The translations under genes and the position numbers were made by a program. Positions 16,094 through 26,800 of a stretch of DNA of 37,696 bases are shown here, piece after piece (the first letter of the stretch is position 1; every line of letters starts with the position of its first letter). The stretch covers positions 1 through 37,696 of the forward strand of contig CAMYMU010000056.1 in assembly GCA_947259575.1 (NCBI GenBank). The letters are read 5' to 3'. This DNA is from an uncultured Ectothiorhodospiraceae bacterium (GTDB lineage: Bacteria; Pseudomonadota; Gammaproteobacteria; UBA6429; Thiohalophilaceae). A model generated the notes under the pieces. The model was not told where the DNA came from. It did not search any database and was given only the letters and a program-made list of their open reading frames with translations.

Positions 16094-16903
16094 ATGCAAT
16101 CAATCATGAAATTACCCATCTATCTGATTGGCCTTATGTTTTTGGTCATAACTAACCAGGGACTCGCTGCCTCGAAGTCCGATCAGGCCAAGGAAAAACG
16201 CTGGGAAGAACAAATAGTACCCAGTTTACTGGTTGGTGAAGCGGTTAAATTAAAGACAGCTGGCGTGGAATTTTTGGGTCTCTACGCAGAAAATGACACT
16301 GACAAAGCCCAGGGCGGCATCATCCTCCTACATGGAATCGGGGTGCATCCAGCCTGGCCTGAAATCATTGACCCCCTGCGCATGAACTTGCCTGAGGCTG
16401 GTTGGCACACCCTCTCGCTACAAATGCCGATATTGAAAAATGAGGCAGATGGCAAAGACTATCCTCCACTGTTTGATGAAGTCCCTGGGCGCATTCAGGC
16501 CGGCGTGGATTTCCTAAAAGCCAAGGGAATAAAAAATATTGTCATCATCGGCCATAGCCTGGGTAACACCATGGCCACCTACTATCTCGCCACAAAAAAA
16601 GACCCGGCAGTTAACGCCTTTGTCGCCGTCGCATTCGGGCCTGGTCATCCCGATGACCCACGCATGGACAGTTATAAAAATTTCAGCAAGGTCACCATCC
16701 CTACCCTCGACATTTATGGGAGTGCCGACTTTGACCGCAACCTGAAAGGTGTCGATAAAAGAAGAAAGGTTGCCAAAAAATCTGGCAACACCAAGTTTAG
16801 ACAAGTCAGAATAGAGGGTGCCAATCACTTCTTTAGTGGTATGGATGATGTGTTACTGCAACGCGTACGCGGTTGGCTTAAGAAAAATGCATCAGGTACC
16901 TAA
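16094..16903 (+). CDS. Secreted DUF3530-like alpha/beta hydrolase
   Basis: A 269-residue protein with a signal peptide (hydrophobic 6-24, cleavage likely after GLAA), so probably periplasmic. It has the hydrolase core GGIILLHGIGVHPAWPEI, a nucleophile elbow GHSLG (Ser), a likely acid in DIYGSADFD and a catalytic His in EGANHFFSG. The HGIGVHPAWPEIIDPLR-to-SLQMP region resembles the DUF3530 family. A ribosome binding site (CCGGAGATATAACC) precedes the ATG. The substrate is unknown. The CopD-like gene follows 26 bp on and is probably co-transcribed. Confidence 0.8.
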   Translation: MQSIMKLPIYLIGLMFLVITNQGLAASKSDQAKEKRWEEQIVPSLLVGEAVKLKTAGVEFLGLYAENDTDKAQGGIILLHGIGVHPAWPEIIDPLRMNLPEAGWHTLSLQMPILKNEADGKDYPPLFDEVPGRIQAGVDFLKAKGIKNIVIIGHSLGNTMATYYLATKKDPAVNAFVAVAFGPGHPDDPRMDSYKNFSKVTIPTLDIYGSADFDRNLKGVDKRRKVAKKSGNTKFRQVRIEGANHFFSGMDDVLLQRVRGWLKKNASGT

Positions 16904-16929
16904 CGTAAAAAATAATTAGGAAATCAAAT

Positions 16930-17406
16930 ATGGATTTAAAATCAGTCAGCAGTTTGCTGCATGTATTAGCCGTTGTCATTTGGGTAGGCGGAATGTTCTT
17001 TGCCTATACTTGCTTGCGCCCAACTGCCGCTCAGCAGCTCGAACCTCCCCAACGCCTGACTTTATGGCTGGGCGTATTTGAAAAATTCTTCCCCTTTGTC
17101 TGGGCGAGTATTATTCTTCTTCCTCTGACAGGCTTCGGATTGATGTTTTCAATCTGGAAAACGTTTGCAGCCACACCACTATACGTACATATCATGTACG
17201 GTCTGGGCATTGTAATGATCATGATTTACTTGCATGTCTTCTTTGCACCGTACAAGCGTCTCAAGCAAGCCGTTATTATCCAGGATTGGCTCGCGGGCGG
17301 GAAACAACTAAATCAGATAAGGGTGCTAATCAAGATAAATCTTAGCATTGGCATCATCGTTACCGTCATTGCCAGTGGCGGACGTTATCTTGCTGCACTT
17401 ACTTAA
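16930..17406 (+). CDS. CopD-like four-helix membrane protein
   Basis: A 158-residue integral membrane protein with four hydrophobic spans (about 7-28, 55-77, 84-105 and 133-153). HVLAVVIWVGGMFFAYTCLRP in the first span and HIMYGLG and HVFF in the third carry histidines typical of CopD-family or related heme/copper membrane proteins. AGGAAA stands 7 nt before the ATG. CopD proteins are linked to copper import or resistance, and copper genes follow downstream on the other strand, but function is inferred only from family resemblance. Its last 8 bp overlap the end of djlA, transcribed toward it. Confidence 0.7.
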   Translation: MDLKSVSSLLHVLAVVIWVGGMFFAYTCLRPTAAQQLEPPQRLTLWLGVFEKFFPFVWASIILLPLTGFGLMFSIWKTFAATPLYVHIMYGLGIVMIMIYLHVFFAPYKRLKQAVIIQDWLAGGKQLNQIRVLIKINLSIGIIVTVIASGGRYLAALT

Positions 17407-18229
17407 TACCACGTGCCTTGCAGATAGCTTCGTAAGCCGCATTGATCTCATGCGATTTTTCATTGGCCAGCTTGATCATCTCTTCTGGCAAGCCTTTTGC
17501 GACTAATTTGTCAGGGTGATGTTGATTCATTTGCCGACGGTAGGCCTTCTTAACTTCAGCATCACTTGCGGTTTTTTCAACACCTAATGCCTCATAAGCT
17601 TCAGCAAGCATATTTTTAGGCGGTGCCTGTGAAGCCCCACCGTAGCCACCACCTGCTCTGCCATGAAATGCCTGCTGCGCATGCACCATTCTTTCGAGGC
17701 GTTTGAATTCAAACTCTGAAATGCCCATACGTGAACAAATACGATAAAAGATATGGCTTTCCGCTTCATGCAAGACGCCATCAGCGTATGCGGCATGTAA
17801 CAGTATCTCGACAAACATTCGTTCGAGATTGCGATTGTGGTGACACTCCCGATGAAAATCATCAATCACATCTTCTAAGGGAAAATCTGCCGCCTTACCT
17901 TTGTTGAAAAGACCAATCGCCTTTTTTTCCTGTTCGCTATCTAACTGCATCTGACGCATGATGTTTCGTGCCAGAGTAATTTCAGATTCTGAAACACGGC
18001 CATCGGCTTTGGCCATATGCCCCATCACAGAAAATACCGCAGTAAAAAAAGTTTGCTGGATTTGTTGTTGATTACCAGGGCGATGATGAAAACCAAACTG
18101 ATCCTCTGAAATAACCTTTTTAAGTGCATTATCCAAATAGTGGCCAATGAGCACACCTATAAACAAACCTGGAAAGCCACCAATCGAATAACCGAATATC
18201 GCCCCTGCGATTTTTCCCCAAATAATCAT
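17399..18229 (-). CDS. djlA: Co-chaperone DjlA (membrane-anchored J protein)
   Basis: Inner-membrane DnaK co-chaperone of 276 residues. Order of parts: an N-terminal glycine-rich transmembrane segment (about 5-30), a TerB-like helical domain (about 50-170) and a C-terminal J domain beginning AEAYEALGVEKTASDAEVKKA, with the essential HPD in NQHHPDKL. This is the standard DjlA architecture and length. It lies 11 bp downstream of the cupredoxin gene and so may be co-expressed with copA. In enteric bacteria DjlA affects envelope stress signalling; a link to copper here is inference from position. Confidence 0.93.
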   Translation of the reverse strand: MIIWGKIAGAIFGYSIGGFPGLFIGVLIGHYLDNALKKVISEDQFGFHHRPGNQQQIQQTFFTAVFSVMGHMAKADGRVSESEITLARNIMRQMQLDSEQEKKAIGLFNKGKAADFPLEDVIDDFHRECHHNRNLERMFVEILLHAAYADGVLHEAESHIFYRICSRMGISEFEFKRLERMVHAQQAFHGRAGGGYGGASQAPPKNMLAEAYEALGVEKTASDAEVKKAYRRQMNQHHPDKLVAKGLPEEMIKLANEKSHEINAAYEAICKARGIK

Positions 18230-18240
18230 TTATAAACCTC

Positions 18241-18597
18241 TTATATTACTTTTAAAATACCCCGATACATTTGCATCTGGCAGGTAAATATAAATTCGCC
18301 TTTTTCCTCTGTCGGTATTTTTATTTCAGTTGCTTGTTCGACAGGCAAATCGGCTGAAAGATTCCACTTTTCGAAAATAACTTTCTCTGCACAGGGGCTC
18401 GCGTCTTTTCGGATAAAACGTAAAGTCAGCTCCTGGCCTTGCTTTACTTCGATAGGGGATGGCGTATAAACGCCATTATCGACAATCACATCAATTATCT
18501 TGCTATCCACCTTCTGGACACGGGGCGTGGAAAACCAAAACCACCAAATCACGAAAACGAATAGTAGAAGGCCGATGATGTTGGTTAGTAAAATCAT
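18241..18597 (-). CDS. Membrane-anchored cupredoxin-domain protein
   Basis: A 118-residue protein with an N-terminal membrane anchor (about 3-22) and a single cupredoxin-like beta domain facing the periplasm. Candidate copper ligands are the Cys of [12 protein letters not shown] and the Cys/Met cluster [10 protein letters not shown] near the C terminus. Family members carry a matching FTCGMGMLRG motif, from memory. It overlaps the end of copA by 4 bp (ATGA), so the two are translationally coupled. The obvious idea is that it takes or buffers Cu(I) at the outer face of CopA. Family function is not established. Confidence 0.82.
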   Translation of the reverse strand: MILLTNIIGLLLFVFVIWWFWFSTPRVQKVDSKIIDVIVDNGVYTPSPIEVKQGQELTLRFIRKDASPCAEKVIFEKWNLSADLPVEQATEIKIPTEEKGEFIFTCQMQMYRGILKVI

Positions 18598-20822
18598 TGT
18601 TCACGCCCCGACTTCATCATTCGCAAACGATTAGCATTCAATACCACCGTTACCGATGACATGGCCATCGCAGCACCAGCAATCATTGGATTTAATAATA
18701 GAGCGAAGACGGGATACAGTACCCCCGCCGCGATAGGGATACCTAAAGAATTATAAATAAAGGCGCCAAAGAGATTCTGTTTGATATTACGAATTGTCGC
18801 CTTTGATACGGTGATGGCATCAATCACACCATAAAGAGAACCACCCATTAGCGTAATATCTGCACTTTCAATAGCTACGTCGGTGCCTGTACCAATAGCA
18901 AAACCAATGTTCGCTCTTGCCAGAGCAGGCGCATCATTAATACCATCACCAACCATCGCAACCACTTCGTTATTTTCCTGTAGCTTGCGAACCTGGTTTT
19001 CCTTATCTTCAGGTAACACTTCTGATATTACATGCTTAATTCCGACCGAGTCAGCAACTGCTTGCGCTGTTTTATGATTATCACCGGTCAACATCACGAC
19101 TTTTAAACCAAGTTTAATCAGCAATTTAATGGCCTTACGTGAATCTTCTTTTACTGGATCCGAAACGGCGACAATACCGATCAGCTGACCCGCCTGCGCT
19201 AAATACACGACAGTCTGTGCTTGTCGCAAAAGTTGCTCTGACCTGGCATTCAAAGAGGAAACATCAATGGAATATTCACTCATTAGTTTTGAGTTACCCA
19301 ATATAGTCTGCTCATCATTAATCGTTCCCACTACCCCTTTACCTGATACTGCGTGAAATGCGTTAACTTCGAACAGGTTAAGCTGTCTCTCGTGAGCAGC
19401 CTTCAGAATAGATGAAGCCAGTGGATGTTCGGAGCCTTGTTCCAAACTTGCAGCTAATTGCAGTAATTGCTCTTCAGTCGCGCCGTCTGCCGCATCCAGG
19501 GAGGTCACAGTTGGCTGACCTTTAGTGATAGTGCCGGTTTTATCAAGGACAATGGTGGTTAACTTGGCCGCACTTTGTAATGCCTCACCGTTTCGGATCA
19601 GCACACCTAACTCAGCGGTCTTGCCGACTCCAACCATAATCGAAATGGGTGTCGCAAGTCCCAATGCACATGGGCAGGCAATAATGAGAACGGTCATGGT
19701 TGTTACAATAGCTAAACTAATACTATCGTTCTCTGCAAAGTTAAACCAAACGAGAAAAGTAACGATGGCAATAAGCAATACCGTTGGTACAAACACGGCT
19801 GCGACTTTATCAACAATACGACCAATAGCAGGCTTACTCGACTGTGCTTGGCGCACGAGTTGAATAATCTGCGCAAGCATGGTTTCTGCACCAATACGTT
19901 TTGATCTAAACAAAAAGGTACCTGAAACATTTATTGTCCCGGCTGCGACTTCATCCCCTTGTTGTTTTTCGACGTGCATGGGCTCGCCAGTCAACATGGA
20001 TTCATCCACACTAGAGTGGCCATCAATAACTTCACCATCTACTGCGATGCGCTCACCTGGCCGCACACGTAGGGTTTCACCCAAACCTACCTGACCGATA
20101 GCAATATCCAGTTCTTTACCATCACGCACAACCCTTGCTGTCTTAGGTTGCAGTTGGATTAACCGTTGAATAGCTTCAGAGGTCTTACCCCTCGCCCTCA
20201 TTTCCAACGCCGACCCAAAATTGATAAGCGCAATAATAATCACCGCCGCCTCATAGTAAGCATGTTGTGCCAACTTTGGAACGGTATCGGGCGCGATAGT
20301 AATGATGAGTGAATAAATCCACGCGGTACCTGTACCTAATGCGATCAGCGTGTCCATGTTGGCGTTATGGGCAAGAAAGGAATGCCAGGCACCTTTGAAA
20401 AAATGACGGCCGGAATACACCATGACAAACAGCGTCACCAACCCAATGCCAAACCAAACCAACTGACCCGATGCAGTTGATAGCTCGGGCAAAAAGCCAC
20501 CCATACCAAGAACAAATAATGGGGCACCAACGGCACCCGCTACAATCGCCTGTTTTAAAAGCTGTTTGTAGTGAGCAAATTCGGCAGCCTGCTTTTGTTC
20601 GGTATCACTTTCATCTTTCAGCTCAGCAGCTTCATATCCAGCCTTTTTGACCGCGTCTAATAAATGTTCAACCGCGACATCACCTTCAACGAATGCCGTA
20701 TGTTCTGCAAAATTGACGCTTGCCTGCTCAACACCGGCAACACCACGTAAAGCGGTCTCAACGGTATTAACGCAACCGGCGCAGCTTAATCCATTAATTG
20801 AAAGTTGGGCTTTTTTTGTCAT
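18594..20822 (-). CDS. copA: Cu(I)-exporting P1B-type ATPase
   Basis: Pumps Cu(I) from cytoplasm to periplasm. The 742-residue protein has one N-terminal HMA metal-binding domain (Cys14-x2-Cys17 in GLSCAGC) and the transmembrane CPC motif at 383-385 ([11 protein letters not shown]), diagnostic of Cu/Ag pumps. It also has the TGE loop (278-280), the phosphorylation site Asp427 (DKTGTITKG), the HP motif (466-467) and [13 protein letters not shown]. Length and single HMA domain are usual for gammaproteobacterial CopA. It heads the copA-cupredoxin-djlA unit. I could not recognise a CueR-type operator upstream in 20823-21107. Confidence 0.96.
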   Translation of the reverse strand: MTKKAQLSINGLSCAGCVNTVETALRGVAGVEQASVNFAEHTAFVEGDVAVEHLLDAVKKAGYEAAELKDESDTEQKQAAEFAHYKQLLKQAIVAGAVGAPLFVLGMGGFLPELSTASGQLVWFGIGLVTLFVMVYSGRHFFKGAWHSFLAHNANMDTLIALGTGTAWIYSLIITIAPDTVPKLAQHAYYEAAVIIIALINFGSALEMRARGKTSEAIQRLIQLQPKTARVVRDGKELDIAIGQVGLGETLRVRPGERIAVDGEVIDGHSSVDESMLTGEPMHVEKQQGDEVAAGTINVSGTFLFRSKRIGAETMLAQIIQLVRQAQSSKPAIGRIVDKVAAVFVPTVLLIAIVTFLVWFNFAENDSISLAIVTTMTVLIIACPCALGLATPISIMVGVGKTAELGVLIRNGEALQSAAKLTTIVLDKTGTITKGQPTVTSLDAADGATEEQLLQLAASLEQGSEHPLASSILKAAHERQLNLFEVNAFHAVSGKGVVGTINDEQTILGNSKLMSEYSIDVSSLNARSEQLLRQAQTVVYLAQAGQLIGIVAVSDPVKEDSRKAIKLLIKLGLKVVMLTGDNHKTAQAVADSVGIKHVISEVLPEDKENQVRKLQENNEVVAMVGDGINDAPALARANIGFAIGTGTDVAIESADITLMGGSLYGVIDAITVSKATIRNIKQNLFGAFIYNSLGIPIAAGVLYPVFALLLNPMIAGAAMAMSSVTVVLNANRLRMMKSGREQ

Positions 20823-21107
20823 ATTTTATTCAGTGTGGGTTATGTGTTGTATTTCAATTTTTAATATTGCACCAACAAAACGCATACCACTGAAAAGTGT
20901 GAATGTGTGCAAATTTTCTACTTACATTACAGCAACCGAGCAAAATTTCATGCTATATAGTCAAATATTAGAAAAATGTAATATCTATACTAATATAATA
21001 AGCTGGCGTGCCGTTATAATGTGGACCCTCTGTAGTCATCACATTAAAATAAATGCGGGAACAGAGCGCATCGATTACAGGCCGAGATTCAAATAAGGAT
21101 ATATTCT
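20823..21107. other. Divergent intergenic region, copA / HDOD
   Basis: An AT-rich 285-bp region. A TATAAT at 21015-21020 could serve the rightward HDOD gene, leaving a leader of about 80 nt, but no good -35 precedes it. On the copA side, TTGCAC is followed 20 nt on by TATGCG, a wide spacer reminiscent of MerR-family promoters, with the short dyad CACTGAAAAGTG near the start. Neither is convincing. Confidence 0.3.
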
Positions 21108-21962
21108 GTGGCAACAATGACACCTCAAGAGCTGATTGGAGATAATCTCAAGCTCGTTTCACTACCCGAAATAGTGGCAAAAATTAACCAACTATTGAAT
21201 GATCCTAAATCATCGGCTGCCGATATTGCTCACCTGATTGGCCAGGACCCTGTACTGACAGCCAGACTCCTTAAACTTGTTAATAGTCCTTTTTATAATT
21301 TTCCGTCACAGGTAGATACCTTAAGCATGGCCGTTACTATTTTAGGTACACGCCAGCTACGTGACTTAGTGATTGCCACTACAGTCGTCAATCACTTTAA
21401 GGATACAGATCATAATTTCGATCTCGAAAAATTCTGGTGCCACAGTATCACCACTGGCCTGGCTGCACGTACCATCGCCCTGGCACAAAACGTTCCTAAC
21501 TCAGAACGATTATTTATTAGTGGCCTGCTCCATGACATCGGTAAAATGATCATGGCACTGTTACTCCCGAAGGAGACAGAGAGTCTTAACAAGGTCAACG
21601 AAAACACTAACATCAAAATCGAGAATCCCGAGGAACAGATTTTTGGCTTTACCCACGGTCACCTTGCCAATGAACTGCTAGCCAGCTGGCACTTCCCGGA
21701 ATCAATTTCGCAGCCTATTCACCATCATCACACACTAGCATGTGATGAAGAATTTAAAGTTGATACCGCCATTATTCACATCGCCAATGTGATTGCAAAC
21801 AACATACAAGCGCCTATATCTGCAGATGACGACACGATACTAAAAATGGAAGCGCTAGTAACCTTAGGCATAGATCAGGCAACCGTCGAGTCACAATATG
21901 AAGAAGTCTATAGCTTACTCGACGATATCCTTCAGCTACTGTATTACGACCTGGCTGCCTAA
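21108..21962 (+). CDS. HDOD domain protein
   Basis: A 284-residue protein consisting of one HDOD domain, a catalytically degenerate relative of HD phosphodiesterases found in bacterial signalling. Visible landmarks are LPEIVAKINQLLNDPKSSA at the start, the DPVLTARLLKLVNSPFY block and GLLHDIGKMIMALLLP. GTG at 21108 is the likely start, because AAGGA (21095-21099) stands 8 nt upstream; the next ATG is at 21117. It is divergent from copA and convergent with the DUF302 gene. Partner and signal are unknown. Confidence 0.88.
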   Translation: MATMTPQELIGDNLKLVSLPEIVAKINQLLNDPKSSAADIAHLIGQDPVLTARLLKLVNSPFYNFPSQVDTLSMAVTILGTRQLRDLVIATTVVNHFKDTDHNFDLEKFWCHSITTGLAARTIALAQNVPNSERLFISGLLHDIGKMIMALLLPKETESLNKVNENTNIKIENPEEQIFGFTHGHLANELLASWHFPESISQPIHHHHTLACDEEFKVDTAIIHIANVIANNIQAPISADDDTILKMEALVTLGIDQATVESQYEEVYSLLDDILQLLYYDLAA

Positions 21963-21979
21963 TCTAAAAAGACAATTAT

Positions 21980-22366
21980 TTATAGCGCCTTCATTACCCG
22001 TTGCAGACGATCACGCACTTCACCCGCTAATTCCTTGATACCTTCTTTTTCAACCAGGGTTAACACTGCGGCAGGATCCATGAATGCTACGGTAACATCA
22101 CCATTCTCTTCTTCGCGGACCAACACATTACAAGGTAGTAACAAACCAATATCTGGTTCTGCGGTAATAGCCTGATTAGCTAAAACGGGATTACAAGCGC
22201 CCAGAATAGTATATGGTCGCTTGTCTACATCCAGTTTCTTTTTCATTACAGCTTTGACGTTGATTTCGGTCAAAACACCAAAACCTTCTTTAGAAAGCTC
22301 TTCTGTTACTTTGGCAATAGCATCATCGAAACTGCCAGAAATAGTAGTGCTAAATCCATAACTCAT
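21980..22366 (-). CDS. DUF302 family protein
   Basis: A 128-residue soluble protein matching the DUF302 family: YGFSTTISGSFDDAIAKVTEELSKEGFGVLTEI at the start, YTILGACNPVLANQAI in the middle and LLLPCNVLV with a conserved Cys. ATG 22366 is chosen because GGTG lies 7 nt upstream; a GTG at 22378 would add four residues. It is the last gene of the leftward copper-efflux cluster. DUF302 proteins often neighbour redox or sulphur genes; their role is not known. Confidence 0.88.
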   Translation of the reverse strand: MSYGFSTTISGSFDDAIAKVTEELSKEGFGVLTEINVKAVMKKKLDVDKRPYTILGACNPVLANQAITAEPDIGLLLPCNVLVREEENGDVTVAFMDPAAVLTLVEKEGIKELAGEVRDRLQRVMKAL

Positions 22367-22445
22367 TTTATTCACCAAATCTATTAATAATTATCAATAT
22401 TGCATTTTACAATTATAGCCTGGCTAAAACCAGAGCATATCGTCA

Positions 22446-23090
22446 TTAACCATGTTTAACACTTACGGCTATATAAACACCCCCAAGATAGATCTCACAC
22501 ATGCTCATATTACCAAATGTTTGTTGCATATCTTCCCATGGGTGGCGTTGTCCAAGATCTAAACTGACAGCAAAAGGTCGAAGAAGTAGAACAGCAAGCT
22601 CAATCAATAGCTTAGGCCAATCTGGAAGCTTAATATCCAGTAGCACCATATTCTTTTCAGGAGATAATGAGCCAGCAGCTTTCTCAATTATAAGTTTATA
22701 CTCAGGTATCAGAGTCAAAGCAAAAGTTGAAATAATACCCCTAACATTCTTAGGAAATTCAAATAACGCTGCATTTTGCTCTAGGAGCTCAACGTTGCTC
22801 CAGTTGTGTTTTTTGCATCGTTTTCTAGCAACAGATAACATATCCGGTGTTAAATCAACCCCTATGATTCTACCTGTTGGCCCAACTTGCTCCTGAAAGT
22901 ATTGAAAATTTAACCCTGTACCGCAACCAATCTCGACTACTGTATCTCCTGGTTGCAGATTTAATAGTTTAACTGCTTTTTTTCGATATGCATTTTCACG
23001 AAAACCTACAAGATAGTAGAGGTTCGCAGAAAAATCATAATATCTTGCTCGCCGTCTGTATAACTCACGTATTTCTAAAATCGATAACAT
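22446..23090 (-). CDS. Class I SAM-dependent methyltransferase
   Basis: A 214-residue Rossmann-fold methyltransferase. Motif I is VVEIGCGTGLNF, motif II ends in IIGVDLTPDML and post-motif regions follow (LLEQNAALFEFP). The N-terminal YDFSANLYYLVGFRENAYRKKAVKLL resembles the UbiE/PmtA-like group acting on quinones or lipids. A hydrophobic stretch near the C-terminal third (LIELAVLLLRPFAV) suggests membrane contact. It lies 72 bp downstream of the SHOCT gene in the same direction. Substrate unknown. Confidence 0.82.
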   Translation of the reverse strand: MLSILEIRELYRRRARYYDFSANLYYLVGFRENAYRKKAVKLLNLQPGDTVVEIGCGTGLNFQYFQEQVGPTGRIIGVDLTPDMLSVARKRCKKHNWSNVELLEQNAALFEFPKNVRGIISTFALTLIPEYKLIIEKAAGSLSPEKNMVLLDIKLPDWPKLLIELAVLLLRPFAVSLDLGQRHPWEDMQQTFGNMSMCEIYLGGVYIAVSVKHG

Positions 23091-23162
23091 TGCGAGTACT
23101 CTTTTTATAAATACATAGTAAGAGATGCGTAGCTGTCAGGAACGATTGCCTTTTATATGAAA

Positions 23163-23399
23163 TCAGTTACTTTCTAATTCCTTTTTACGCCGCTCGAATT
23201 CAGCCTCGTCAATTTCACCTTGTGCGTAGCGCCGTTTCAGAATGTCTAAAGCATCATCTTCAGGTTTCGATTTGGAAGATGAAGAACCACCTATTAAATC
23301 TTTTAACACATAAACAATAACAACAATCAAAACAATCCATAGTATCCACATAAATCCTCCGCCAAAAAAACCATGAATGCCTTCTTCACCAAACATCAT
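23163..23399 (-). CDS. SHOCT-domain small membrane protein
   Basis: A 78-residue protein with a single transmembrane helix (about 17-36) and a C-terminal SHOCT motif (DDALDILKRRYAQGEIDEAEFERRKKEL). SHOCT is a short oligomerisation-type motif found at the ends of many small membrane proteins. Such proteins are frequent beside heavy-metal efflux genes. It lies 15 bp downstream of the cytochrome c gene and is clearly part of the operon. TTCGGAGGAAAT gives a strong ribosome binding site before the ATG. The molecular role is unknown. Confidence 0.85.
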   Translation of the reverse strand: MMFGEEGIHGFFGGGFMWILWIVLIVVIVYVLKDLIGGSSSSKSKPEDDALDILKRRYAQGEIDEAEFERRKKELESN

Positions 23400-23414
23400 A
23401 TTTCCTCCGAATGA

Positions 23415-23894
23415 TTATCTTGCACTCTTTGATTCACGATCTCGTCTTGCCCATGACTGGTATAGCTCATCAGGCCATTTTGATTGAAACCAAAAGATAA
23501 TCGATTCTATTTCCTGGTCTGAAAGTTTGTCTTTCCAGGCAGGCATATCACCACCTAAAGCCTTCGTGCCATTTTTAATCGTATAAATTAATGCTTTTTG
23601 TGGATGATGCCAGGCATGGCCAGTACCGTTTAAGGGAGGGGCGGGGAATTTACCTTCTGCATCACGCTTTCGCCAATCTTTGCCACCTTCGGCATTAGGG
23701 CCATGACAGGCTGAACAGGTTTTCAAATAAAGATCTCTGCCCTGCTTGATGCGTGCAGGATCAACTTTGCTACGATCATAAACATTACTAACCGCGGTCT
23801 GAATAGAAGGTGGAGCTTTCTCTTCAGCCACCTTTTCACATCCCACCAAAGTAAAACCCGCTACAAGTAAGATAAGATTAAATATAGCATTCAT
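23415..23894 (-). CDS. Lipoprotein c-type cytochrome
   Basis: A 159-residue monohaem cytochrome c. It begins with a lipoprotein signal peptide whose lipobox is LVGC, so it should be anchored in the periplasm by Cys19. The haem site is CSACH in KTCSACHGPNAEGG, and the distal Met is probably that of GGDMPAWKDKLSDQEI. Its start codon overlaps the cusA stop by 1 bp, so translation is coupled to the pump. A role in electron transfer linked to copper oxidation state is possible but is inference from position. Confidence 0.88.
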   Translation of the reverse strand: MNAIFNLILLVAGFTLVGCEKVAEEKAPPSIQTAVSNVYDRSKVDPARIKQGRDLYLKTCSACHGPNAEGGKDWRKRDAEGKFPAPPLNGTGHAWHHPQKALIYTIKNGTKALGGDMPAWKDKLSDQEIESIIFWFQSKWPDELYQSWARRDRESKSAR

Positions 23895-26800
23895 TATTGC
23901 ATTTTCTCCACCTGTTTTTTCTTCATAAGATAAAATACCGCAGGGATTACAACCAGTGTTAATAACGTCGCACTCACCATACCGCCAACCATCGGTGCTG
24001 CAATCCGGCGCATGACTTCAGAGCCTGTGCCTCCACCCAGCATGATCGGTAACAAGCCAGCGATAATCGCTGCGACAGTCATCATGATGGGTCGCACCCT
24101 TAGCAGGGCTCCTTCAATCACCGCATCCTTGAGTTCCTCTATTGTTGGTGTATGCACACGCCCCTTATCAAGGATATGTCGCTTATAAGCTTGATTGAGG
24201 TACACCAGCATAATAACCCCAATCTCTACACTGACACCGGCTAATGCAATAAATCCAACATGAACGGCAACCGATGTGTTATAGCCCAAAACGTACAACA
24301 ACCAGTACCCGCCGAGTAAAGCTAAAGGCAAGGTGCCCATAATGATTAACACTTCGGAGATCTTGCGGAAGTTTAAATAGAGCAACAATATTATAATCAC
24401 CAGGGTTAACGGACCGACCAAAAGCAGCCGCTTCTGCGCACGCACCAGATATTCATACTGACCTGACCAGGTTATTGAATACCCAGGTGGTAGGTCAACT
24501 TGTTCACTCACGACACGTTGCGCTTCGGCGACATAAGAACCCAGGTCACGTCCATCAATATCAACAAAGGTCCAGCCATTCGGGCGCGCATTTTCACTCT
24601 TGATCATCGCCGCACCTTCTTCGATTCGTACCTCAGCAACTTCACCTAAGGGAATACGTGCACCAGCAGGTGTCACGATGGGCAGGTTTCTTAGCTTCTC
24701 CGCCGAGTCGCGCACATCTCTTGGGTAACGTACATTTATGGGATAACGTTCAAGCCCTTCGACACTCATCGCCACGTTCATGCCACCCACTGCGGTGCGT
24801 ACGACATCGTGTACATCAGAAATATTCAATCCAAGACGCGAGGCTTTTATGCGATCGATATCAACCGTGACATAACGGCCACCAACAGTTCGTTCTGAAT
24901 AAGCAGATACCGTTCCCGGTACCGTTTGCACAACTTCCTCAATACGCGTACCAATGTCTTGCAGGATTTTTAAATCCGACCCGGAAACTTTAATACCGAC
25001 CGGAGTTTTAATGCCTGTCGCCAACATGTCGATCCGGGTTTTAATTGGCATCACCCATGCGTTAGTCAGGCCAGGGAATTTAATTTTTTGATTTAATTCC
25101 TGCTTGAGCTTGTCAATGGTCATGCCTTCACGCCATTCACTCTTGGGTTTGAATTGAATAGTCGTCTCGATCATAGTCAGAGGCGCTGGATCGGTCGCGG
25201 TGTCGGCACGACCGATTTTACCGAACACGCGTTTAACTTCCGGCACTGTTTTGATCAGCTTGTCTGTTTGTTGTAGCAATTCCTGCGCTTTGCCGACAGA
25301 CACACCCGGAAATGTTGTTGGCATATACATCAGATCGCCCTCATCCAGATCAGGCATAAACTCACTACCAACCTGCGTCATCGGAATAACAATGGTCGCT
25401 GACATGACCAACGCAATCATCAAAGTTGTCTTAGGTTTATCCAATACATAATGAATAAAAGGCCTGTAGGCTTTTATCAACAACCGATTTACAGGATTTT
25501 CATGTTCCGGTTTTATCTTGCCGCGTATAAAGTACCCCATCAACACCGGTACCAATGTAACGGATAAACCTGCCGCAGCCGCCATCGCATAAGTTTTGGT
25601 AAAAGCCAATGGACTGAACATGCGACCTTCCTGTGCTTCCAGGGTAAAGACGGGTAGGAAACTCAGGGTAATAATCAGCAATGAGAAAAATAACGGTGGC
25701 CCAACTTCGATGGTCGATTCGCGAATTATTCGCCAGCGGTTTTCATCCGTTAAGGGTTCCTTCTCAATATGTTTGTGCACATTCTCGATCATCACGATGG
25801 ACGCATCCACCATCGCACCAATCGCAATAGCAATACCTCCAAGTGACATGATGTTGGCATTAATACCCTGGTAATACATGACGATGAATGCCGTCAAAAT
25901 ACCAATCGGTAAACTAATAATCGCAACAAAAGCAGAGCGCATGTGAAACAGGAAGACCATACAAACCAGGGCAACAACCAGAAATTCTTCGAGTAATTTA
26001 AACCCCAGGTTATCAACTGCTCGTTTAATTAAAGCAGAGCGATCATAAGTCGTGACAATCTCTACTCCTTCAGGTAAACCGTTTTTAAGTTCTTCAAGTT
26101 TTACTTTTACAGAATCAATAGTCTTCAGGGCATTTTCACCGTAACGCATGATAACCACACCACCGACCACTTCACCTTCACCATCCAGCTCGACAATACC
26201 ACGACGCATCTGTGGTCCAAGGCGAATATCAGCGACATCCTTCAATAAAATTGGCGTGCCCTGTTGATTCACACCCAACGGGATATGTCGCAAATCATCC
26301 AGGTCATCAATATAACCGGTAGCACGTACCATGTATTCGGCCTCGGCCATTTCAATCACCGAACCACCGACTTCCTGGTTGGCCATCTTGATCGCCATTC
26401 TCACTTTCTTTAAAGGCAGGCCGTAGGCGCGCAGACGATCCGGGTCAAGCACCACCTGATACTGCTTAACCATGCCACCGACTGTGGCGACTTCAGAAAC
26501 ACCTTCTACGGTTTGTAACTCATATTTTAAGAACCAGTCCTGCAAGCTACGCAGTTGAGCGAGATCATTTTTGCCTGTTCGATCTACCAGCGCATACTCG
26601 TAAACCCAGCCGACACCGGTTGCATCGGGTCCTAATGCTGGTCGTGCTTCACGTGGTAGACGGCTGGCAACCTGGCTTAAATACTCCAGTACTCGAGAAC
26701 GCGCCCAATACGGATCAGTACCATCTTTAAAGATTATGTAAACATACGAGTCATTAAAAAATGAATAACCGCGCACAGTGACGGCACCCGGTACGGATAA

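Noticed and set aside
20823-21107. CueR or CopR operator before copA
   Set aside because: Only a wide-spaced weak promoter and a 4-bp dyad are present; not enough to call an operator.
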